From: Staphylococcus cornubiensis
Lineage (GTDB): Bacteria; Bacillota; Bacilli; Staphylococcales; Staphylococcaceae
Assembly (NCBI RefSeq): GCF_900183575.1
Contig: NZ_FXUZ01000001.1
Span: 310,001-374,000, forward strand
Direction of reading: 5' to 3'
DNA length: 64,000 nucleotides
In this document: positions 58,051 through 64,000 of the stretch, one piece after another
Numbering within the stretch: position 1 is the stretch's first letter
How the letters are laid out: each line of letters opens with the position of its first letter
The notes under the pieces: generated by a model
The model's database searches: none
What the model saw: the letters and a program-made list of their open reading frames with translations, nothing else
What the model was told of the DNA's origin: nothing
Program-made: the position numbers and the translations under genes

Positions 58051-58101
58051 AATAAAAAAATAGATTGAGTAGCATGGCAATATATCCATTTCTCTACTCA
58101 A
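58051..58101 (-). terminator. Terminator of the ferredoxin gene (minus strand)
   Basis: TTGAGTAG pairs with CTACTCAA across a loop of about 21 bases, with a long T run on the minus strand (A-rich 58051-58060 on the plus strand). Confidence 0.7.
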
Positions 58102-58172
58102 CCCTCATCTTAGTTTACTTAGACCTTAAGTTGTTTTATATTAATATTAAAGACAAACGTCCTCAATATGAA

Positions 58173-58517
<345 letters not shown>

Positions 58518-58523
58518 CTAAAC

Positions 58524-59471
58524 ATGAAACATTTAATTCAATATATATATCATCATGCATCAGCCTACAAAACTAGAAAAAGCATCTTTAATATTATCAT
58601 AGGTAAAAAGTCTCATCAAACTTTTTTTGACGCTGTTTCTTTAAATATACTATCACTTTTTGGTTGTGCACCCAAATTAAAATTTGAACAGTTCGAACAA
58701 ATTATCAGTCAAGAAGAAAATGACATTAAAGAAGTTCAGACGAGTAATTCAATGACATATCAAACTTTGGACGGTACTTTTAAAGCATTTCAGTTACTCA
58801 TTCAAACGGTTTCTTATATTCAAAATAATCAACGGACATTTTTGCCTATCGCATCACAAGTGGAAATTCATGATACTGTACGCCAAATTTATTATGAAAT
58901 TGAGCATCAGCAGTTACAAGAAGCATTCGAACAAGAAGTGACATCATTATTTAAGTTATTGTCTGAAAAGCATGATATCATTTACGCCCATTACTTGTTG
59001 ACCGGTTATGATGAGCCGATGTATACTTTTTCACAAATAAGCATGATAGAATCTATCGACATCAATGATTTATACACTGCACATTACGAAGAGTTACTTT
59101 CTATTTATCTCATCATTCAAAATGCTGACCAGTTTCCCATCCTTTCGCAATGCATGATGCCGTTAGAAGTATCTGATCGCGTGATACAAACACTGCAGTT
59201 GTTGCAAAAAGGGTATACGATAGAAAAAATAGCACAAATTGAGCAAGTACGAGAAACGACTGTAGAAGACCACATTCTCGATTTGTTTATGAAAAACATT
59301 TTAACAAACTATGATGATTTCTTACCTACACCATATAACCAGTTTCTTAAATATTATGAAGATCAACCGTATCAACGTTTAAAATTATACAAAGAACAAT
59401 TTGATACACTCTCATACTTTGAACTAAAACTCGCGATTATTGGTAGCGCAAAAGGAGAATTACATGCTTAA
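58524..59471 (+). CDS. Helix-turn-helix domain protein YpbB-like
   Basis: 315 residues, mostly helical, with a C-terminal helicase-and-RNase-associated HTH-like segment (LLQKGYTIEKIAQIEQVRETTVEDHILDLF in two halves). It matches the YpbB family encoded upstream of RecS-type helicases. It overlaps recQ by eight bases, so the proteins probably act together; the role is not established. Confidence 0.85.
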   Translation: MKHLIQYIYHHASAYKTRKSIFNIIIGKKSHQTFFDAVSLNILSLFGCAPKLKFEQFEQIISQEENDIKEVQTSNSMTYQTLDGTFKAFQLLIQTVSYIQNNQRTFLPIASQVEIHDTVRQIYYEIEHQQLQEAFEQEVTSLFKLLSEKHDIIYAHYLLTGYDEPMYTFSQISMIESIDINDLYTAHYEELLSIYLIIQNADQFPILSQCMMPLEVSDRVIQTLQLLQKGYTIEKIAQIEQVRETTVEDHILDLFMKNILTNYDDFLPTPYNQFLKYYEDQPYQRLKLYKEQFDTLSYFELKLAIIGSAKGELHA

Positions 59472-60840
59472 AGATGCTTTAGAACAATATTTTGGCTTCT
59501 CAACATTTCGTCCAGGTCAAGAATGTATTATTTCAAGTGTATTAGAAGGACAACATACATTGGGTATTTTACCGACCGGAAGTGGAAAGTCTCTATGTTA
59601 TCAACTACCGACCTATATAAAAAAACAGCCTACATTAGTCATTTCACCACTCATATCATTAATGGATGATCAGGTGATGCAAATGAAAATGCAAGGGGAG
59701 CATCGTGTTGTCGCCATTCATTCTGGCATGGAAAATGCAGCTAAAAAGCGCGCACTTCAACAATTATCGCAGTCACGTTTTATCTTTGTAAGTCCAGAGT
59801 TTATTTTACAACCACATCATTTTAATCTTTTTAAAAATATTCCATTTGGTATGATCGTTCTAGATGAAGTACACTGCTTGTCTGAATGGGGATTTGATTT
59901 TCGACCGCACTATGCCTTGATTGGAAAAGTGACAAGTTATTTTAATGAGGCAACTGTATTAGCACTGACAGCGACTGCAACGCGTCATTTGAAAGATGAT
60001 ATTCAAAGTGTCATAAAAAAATCGATCAATGTGATTGAACACTCAATGGACCGGCCGAATGTAGCTTTATCTGTAAAATTCATGTCATCTTATGAAGAGA
60101 AAGTGGACTGGCTGATTGACGCCATTGCAACATCTGGACCCACGATTATTTATGTATCGTCTAAAAAAGTCAGTTTAGACTTAGCAACAACCATCTATCA
60201 AGCAGGTTACTTAACTGGTATTTATCATGGAGATTTGTCCTATCAAGAACGCCATACTGTTCAGCAACAGTTTTTGAAAAATGACATAAGAATTATTGTT
60301 GCGACGAGTGCGTTTGGTATGGGTGTGAATAAACCCGATATTCGGACGATTATTCATTTTCATGTTTCGCCTACACCTTCAAGTTATTTACAAGAAATTG
60401 GACGCGCAGGAAGAGATGGCCTTCCTAGCCAGGCGATTGCACTATTTCAACCGGATGATCAATACCTAATGGAAACTTTGGCACTCGTAAATATTATGCG
60501 TGCCTCAGATGTGGAGCAATATGAAGCAGGACAAATGATAGATAATGAAAAACTTGCAATTTTAGATATACTCACACAAGCTTATTCTCTGCCACAACTT
60601 AAACAAATTTTCACTCAAAATGAAGAAACGAAAAGACAAGGTTATCGTCATATGTATCACTATATTTTAACAAAACAGTGTCGACGTCAACATTTACTGA
60701 ATTACTTTGGTATGACAAAAGAGACAACGACACAATGTTGTGAACAGTGTGAAACGATCGCACCAGTTTATGAAAAAAATAAGAAAAAAGTTAAAAGAAA
60801 GTTAACTTACATTGAAAAGTTGGAAAATTTGTTTCATTAG
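59464..60840 (+). CDS. recQ: RecQ family ATP-dependent DNA helicase (RecS type)
   Basis: 458 residues: helicase motifs I (LPTGSGKSLCYQLP), Ia (VISPLISLMDDQV), II (DEVHCLSEWG), III (ALTATATRH), V (TSAFGMGVNKPDIR) and VI (QEIGRAGRDGLPS). A zinc-binding RQC-like end (CRRQHLLNYF, CCEQC) is present but there is no HRDC domain, so it is the short form, equivalent to Bacillus RecS (YpbC). ATG 59464 follows AAAGGAG in the end of ypbB. Confidence 0.93.
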   Translation: MLKDALEQYFGFSTFRPGQECIISSVLEGQHTLGILPTGSGKSLCYQLPTYIKKQPTLVISPLISLMDDQVMQMKMQGEHRVVAIHSGMENAAKKRALQQLSQSRFIFVSPEFILQPHHFNLFKNIPFGMIVLDEVHCLSEWGFDFRPHYALIGKVTSYFNEATVLALTATATRHLKDDIQSVIKKSINVIEHSMDRPNVALSVKFMSSYEEKVDWLIDAIATSGPTIIYVSSKKVSLDLATTIYQAGYLTGIYHGDLSYQERHTVQQQFLKNDIRIIVATSAFGMGVNKPDIRTIIHFHVSPTPSSYLQEIGRAGRDGLPSQAIALFQPDDQYLMETLALVNIMRASDVEQYEAGQMIDNEKLAILDILTQAYSLPQLKQIFTQNEETKRQGYRHMYHYILTKQCRRQHLLNYFGMTKETTTQCCEQCETIAPVYEKNKKKVKRKLTYIEKLENLFH

Positions 60841-60853
60841 TTTTCACAATGCT

Positions 60854-60881
60854 TTTACTTTTAATTTAAACCCGTTATAAT
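60854..60881 (+). promoter_or_regulatory. Promoter of ebpS
   Basis: TTTACT at 60854, a 16-base spacer and a perfect TATAAT at 60876. The leader to the GTG start is about 130 bases and holds no recognisable RNA element. Confidence 0.6.
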
Positions 60882-61013
60882 TTAGGGTAAATGGTATTAG
60901 GCGATTTAACTACAACATAGAATTAAATGGATGAGATGAATTGATATAAAATGTATCAAGGTTTCAGTTTCGAATCGTTATTGTACAATTTAAACAGAAA
61001 GGATGAATGTTAA

Positions 61014-62426
61014 GTGTCAAAAGATAACTTCAAAGATGAGTTTGAACGCAGTCGTCAAGAAATTAAGTCTCATCATCACGAGACAGCTGACGCAATAAAT
61101 AATGAAGAAGACGATCAACCTCAAGAAAATCACGAACAGCAATTCCCGCCACGAAACGCTTCTAGACGCCACAGAAAAAGAGATTTCGGTATCGCAAAAT
61201 CAAAACCAGTTGAAAAAGATACGCATTCCAACCAACAAGAAGAAACATCAGATCAACAACATGCTGATAAAAAACCAGGTCCTGTCGGTGGTATTAAAAA
61301 AAGCGATAACGATCAATTACATAATACCCACCACAATGCTCATGAAAAAACTTCAGACGTACAAGCAGAAGATAAAACAACTGAAAAGTCAGGTCAACAT
61401 GAAACAATTCAAGAACCAGTTAAAAAGGATGCTGACAGTAAAGGTGTCTCGACAAATGGTGCAGCAGCTGGAGCAGTGGGAGCTGCTGCAATCGGTAAAA
61501 CTACAAACACGAAAAACCGAGATGGCGAAACGTCACATGAGAAAGACAACAAAACGCAACCAGAAGACAAAGCACATCATGGTGGTAAGGAAAGTGCTAC
61601 AGCAGGTGTAGGCGTGGCAGCAGGGACAAAAGCAGCAAGTAAAGTAAATAACAACAAACACGTAAAACAAAATAAAGAAACTTCTGCACAAGAAAATCAA
61701 CAGCAGTCTGACAATGGTAAAAAGGCGGCGGCTGGTGTTGCAGCAACTGGTGCTGTAGGGACAGGTGCTGCAGGCGCAAATGCTCAGACAACGTCAGAAC
61801 ATCAACCCAATCATGAATCATCGGAAACAACCGTTTCAAATGGTAATGGCGGCGGCTTCTTTAAAAAGCTTTTACCATTACTTGCTGCGATTATCATCTT
61901 AGGTGCGATTGCTATTTTCGGCGGGGTGTATCTCTTTAATCAAGATCAACAAAATGATCAACAACAAGAAGTGACACAAAAAGATGATGCGAAGAAAAAT
62001 TCAGATGACGCTAAAGATAACGCATCTAAGGATAAAGATGGCGCACAATCCGATTCTGATAAAGCAACAACTTCAAAAGATAGTGATGAAAACAACGATG
62101 AAAATAATCAATCAAATACAAACGATAATAATACCAATGATGATAATGCCTCTGAAACAAACGAGAATTCCGATCAAAACAACAACCCAAATGACGTGAA
62201 TAATGGCAATATCAATAATCAACAAAACGGTTATCAACAAGGTCAAACTGCAGGTGGTCAAACTGCAGGTGGTCAAACACATACAGTAAGTGGTAACCAA
62301 AACTTATATCGTATCGCCATTCAATATTATGGTAATGGTTCTCCTGAAAACGTTGAAAAAATCAAACGTGCAAACGGATTACAAAACAATAATATTTCGA
62401 ATGGACAACAGCTCATTATTCCATAA
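61014..62426 (+). CDS. ebpS: Elastin-binding protein EbpS homologue with LysM domain
   Basis: 470-residue membrane-anchored surface protein. Residues 1-280 are polar and low in complexity (Asn, Gln, Asp, Lys, His), with the conserved start [13 protein letters not shown] and [14 protein letters not shown], and Ala/Gly-rich patches ([10 protein letters not shown]). A membrane helix follows (about 284-308), then an Asp/Asn/Ser-rich spacer, short TAGGQ repeats, and a C-terminal LysM domain ending NGQQLIIP. The start is GTG after AAAGGATG. S. aureus EbpS has the same plan; elastin binding is not assured in this species. Confidence 0.9.
   Translation: MSKDNFKDEFERSRQEIKSHHHETADAINNEEDDQPQENHEQQFPPRNASRRHRKRDFGIAKSKPVEKDTHSNQQEETSDQQHADKKPGPVGGIKKSDNDQLHNTHHNAHEKTSDVQAEDKTTEKSGQHETIQEPVKKDADSKGVSTNGAAAGAVGAAAIGKTTNTKNRDGETSHEKDNKTQPEDKAHHGGKESATAGVGVAAGTKAASKVNNNKHVKQNKETSAQENQQQSDNGKKAAAGVAATGAVGTGAAGANAQTTSEHQPNHESSETTVSNGNGGGFFKKLLPLLAAIIILGAIAIFGGVYLFNQDQQNDQQQEVTQKDDAKKNSDDAKDNASKDKDGAQSDSDKATTSKDSDENNDENNQSNTNDNNTNDDNASETNENSDQNNNPNDVNNGNINNQQNGYQQGQTAGGQTAGGQTHTVSGNQNLYRIAIQYYGNGSPENVEKIKRANGLQNNNISNGQQLIIP
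62241..62278 (+). repeat. Short tandem repeat in ebpS
   Basis: The 15-base unit GGTCAAACTGCAGGT occurs twice and then half again, encoding the repeated GQTAG just before the LysM domain. The copies are identical, so slippage could change the number. Confidence 0.85.
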
Positions 62427-62450
62427 AGTATGATTTCTTATCATAAAAAC

Positions 62451-62489
62451 ACAGCCTTATCCTTATTAGAAAGGGTAAGGTTGTTTTTT
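62451..62489 (+). terminator. Rho-independent terminator after ebpS
   Basis: ACAGCCTTATCCTT pairs with AAGGGTAAGGTTGT (G-U pairs included) and runs into six T. Confidence 0.85.
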
Positions 62490-62533
62490 ATGCCCGTTAT
62501 ATTATCCATTGCTTCTGTCACAAACTTTTCCAT

Positions 62534-62561
62534 TTAGAAACATTATAAAAGTTGATATAAT
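62534..62561 (+). promoter_or_regulatory. Promoter of ypdA
   Basis: TTAGAA at 62534, a 16-base spacer and a perfect TATAAT at 62556, implying a leader of about 120 bases. Confidence 0.6.
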
Positions 62562-62611
62562 GTATAAGGATTATCACAGTTCTTATCATATACGATGCTA
62601 GTATGAGAATT

Positions 62612-62677
62612 AGGAGGCAATATGAAACATTAAATTAGCATAATAGACGTTTGCGAACTCATATTTTTAATGTTTCA
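62612..62677 (+). promoter_or_regulatory. ypdA leader: strong ribosome binding site, three-codon reading frame and hairpin
   Basis: AGGAGG at 62612-62617 is followed by ATG-AAA-CAT-TAA (62622-62633). TGAAACATTAAA (62623-62634) is perfectly complementary to TTTAATGTTTCA (62666-62677), a 12-bp stem with a 31-base loop. The ypdA ATG at 62686 is eight bases after the stem and has no ribosome binding site of its own. Folding would bring AGGAGG to about 13 bases from the ypdA ATG. Confidence 0.65.
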
Positions 62678-62685
62678 GTATAAAA

Positions 62686-63672
62686 ATGAAAACTGTAGAG
62701 AGTATTATTATTGGTGGCGGCCCATGTGGTTTAAGCGCTGCTATTGAACAAAAGAAAAAAGGAATCGACACACTTGTAATTGAAAAGGGAAATATTGTAG
62801 ATGCAATTTATCATTATCCGACACATCAAACTTTCTTTTCATCAAGTGATAAATTAAGTATTGGGGACGTGCCTTTTATCGTAGAAGAGTTGAAACCGCG
62901 TCGAAATCAAGCATTAGTTTACTATCGTGAAGTTGTCAAACATCACCAACTTAAAGTGAATGCTTTTGAAGAAGTGCTAACAGTAAAGAAAATGAAAGAT
63001 CATTTTACATTAACAACGACTAAAGATGTGTATCAATGTCGTTATTTAACTGTTGCTACAGGTTACTATGGTCAGCACAACACGTTGGAAGTGGAAGGTG
63101 CTGAATTATCAAAAGTCATGCATTATTTCAAAGAACCACACCCATATTTTGATCAAGATGTTGTGATTATTGGTGGAAAAAATTCTGCTGTTGATGCGGC
63201 AATTGAGTTAGAAAAAGCAGGCGCTCGTGTGACTGTTATCTATCGTGGCGAAACGTATTCTCCAGCGATTAAGCCGTGGATTTTGCCGAATTTCGAATCA
63301 CTCGTTCGCCGAGAAAATGTTCAAATGCATTTCAACAGTCATGTGACTCAAATTACTGAAGATCAAGTCACTTTTGAAAAAGAAGGGGAAACTATTACTA
63401 TTGATAACGATTATGTGTTTGCGATGATTGGATATCACCCAGATTACGACTTTCTACAATCCATTGGTATCGACATCAATACAAATGAATTTGGAACAGC
63501 ACCAATATACAATTCCGATACGTATGAAACAAATATTGAAAATTGTTACATCGCTGGTGTTATAGCCGCTGGGAACGATGCAAATACAATTTTTATTGAA
63601 AACGGTAAATACCATGGTGAAGCCATTGCCCGTGATATATTAACGAAAAAGCAATCGCCACTCGAATCATAA
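62686..63672 (+). CDS. ypdA: YpdA family bacillithiol-disulphide reductase
   Basis: FAD/NADPH enzyme that reduces oxidised bacillithiol (BSSB). 328 residues: FAD motif IIGGGPCGLSAAIEQ (the Cys of GPCG is characteristic), the conserved YPTHQTFFSSSDKLSIGDVPF region, NADPH motif VIIGGKNSAVDAAIEL and C-terminal CYIAGVIAAGNDANTIF. It belongs with the bacilliredoxin at 37.2 kb. The start agrees with the family N-terminus although the local initiation signals are odd. Confidence 0.94.
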   Translation: MKTVESIIIGGGPCGLSAAIEQKKKGIDTLVIEKGNIVDAIYHYPTHQTFFSSSDKLSIGDVPFIVEELKPRRNQALVYYREVVKHHQLKVNAFEEVLTVKKMKDHFTLTTTKDVYQCRYLTVATGYYGQHNTLEVEGAELSKVMHYFKEPHPYFDQDVVIIGGKNSAVDAAIELEKAGARVTVIYRGETYSPAIKPWILPNFESLVRRENVQMHFNSHVTQITEDQVTFEKEGETITIDNDYVFAMIGYHPDYDFLQSIGIDINTNEFGTAPIYNSDTYETNIENCYIAGVIAAGNDANTIFIENGKYHGEAIARDILTKKQSPLES

Positions 63673-63706
63673 ATAGTTTTATTGTCCGACTTAAAACTTT
63701 ATCACA

Positions 63707-63750
63707 AGGCCTTTTATCATATGCACAATTGATGAAAGGCTTTTAATTTT
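63707..63750 (+). terminator. Terminator after ypdA
   Basis: GCCTTTTATCAT pairs with GATGAAAGGC (one mismatch) and is followed by a T-rich stretch. Confidence 0.7.
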
Positions 63751-63753
63751 ATC

Positions 63754-63781
63754 TTGCATGACACATTGATTGTGGTATAAT
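63754..63781 (+). promoter_or_regulatory. Promoter at the window end, target gene not in view
   Basis: TTGCAT at 63754, a 16-base spacer and a perfect TATAAT at 63776, reading towards the right edge. The remaining 220 bases hold no open frame I can support, so the transcript has a long leader or its gene starts beyond the window. Confidence 0.5.
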
Positions 63782-64000
63782 CTTCTCAATGTATCGCTTA
63801 AACTTTACACATATTGAGAGAGGCAACTAACTTCAAATACGCCTTAAATTATCTAAATATTCTAAAATTAGATCTAAAAAGCGACTGATTTCAACAACTT
63901 TTCAAACAATAAAATGACTTTACTTACCAAAAATAACTGAGTGACTGGAGCTGTTACAATGACTGATTTCAACTGTTAAAAACCACTTATTTATAGAGCC

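Noticed and set aside
57865..58068. 67-codon open frame after ribU
   Set aside because: It begins inside the ribU terminator, has no ribosome binding site before either ATG, and the product resembles nothing I know. It runs up to the ferredoxin terminator. Treated as chance.
61102..61611. 169-codon frame overlapping ebpS in another frame
   Set aside because: A Lys/Gln-rich product of the low-complexity ebpS sequence read out of frame; ebpS itself is clearly the gene.

Overview
The window is ordinary core chromosome of a low-GC Gram-positive bacterium, and the gene content and order are those of Staphylococcus. Diagnostic genes include srrAB, ebpS, a staphylococcal-type Fur, LipM beside the gcv operon, and the scpA-scpB-rluB-srrAB order. 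One gene narrows this further. A complete dxs (MEP isoprenoid pathway) follows ispA, whereas S. aureus and most staphylococci make isoprenoids through mevalonate. As I recall, MEP-pathway staphylococci belong to the intermedius-hyicus group (S. pseudintermedius, S. schleiferi and relatives), so the window probably comes from that clade. The species is not resolved.

Layout. 1-3.3 kb: end of the phosphate-uptake operon pstCAB-phoU. 3.4-7.8 kb: rpmG, folate cyclo-ligase, rhomboid protease, yqgQ, glcK, a thiamine-binding protein and an MBL hydrolase. 8-11.6 kb: the comG competence pseudopilus operon, with two unusual translation-start arrangements. 11.6-16.2 kb: aroK, then a glycine riboswitch controlling gcvT-gcvPA-gcvPB. 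16.4-20.5 kb: rhodanese-like protein, lipM, a YkyA-like lipoprotein, an M24 peptidase and efp. 20.8-30.3 kb: accBC, an Asp23 protein, nusB, xseAB, ispA, dxs, argR and recN. 30.3-37 kb: ptb-buk joined to the branched-chain 2-oxoacid dehydrogenase genes. 37.2-41.7 kb: bacilliredoxin, a YqjA-type membrane protein, the tiny prli42 gene, pepT-like peptidase and gnd. 41.7-49.5 kb: MFS transporter, AraC regulator, zwf, rnz, proC, a short-chain dehydrogenase and an aldo/keto reductase. 49.6-57.8 kb: nudF, fur, xerD, a DUF309 protein, scpAB, rluB, srrAB and an FMN-riboswitch-controlled ribU. 58.2-63.7 kb: ferredoxin, ypbB, a RecQ/RecS helicase, ebpS and ypdA.

Functionally the region links central carbon metabolism (glcK, gnd, zwf, gcv, lipM, bkd, ptb-buk), envelope lipid precursors (accBC for malonyl-CoA, bkd for branched primers, ispA/dxs for prenyl chains), chromosome maintenance (recN, xseAB, scpAB, xerD, recQ) and redox and respiration control (srrAB, fur, bacilliredoxin, ypdA, ferredoxin). 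LipM supplies the lipoylation needed by both the glycine cleavage system and the Bkd E2.

I found no insertion sequence, prophage, CRISPR array, rRNA or tRNA, and no gene cluster that looks like a new defence or biosynthetic system. The most promising new observations are small: a hairpin covering the comGA ribosome binding site; comGE lacking any ATG, GTG, TTG or CTG start ahead of its pilin signal; a 12-bp hairpin separating a strong Shine-Dalgarno sequence from the ypdA start; an SrrB with no cysteine at all; and dxs in a Staphylococcus.
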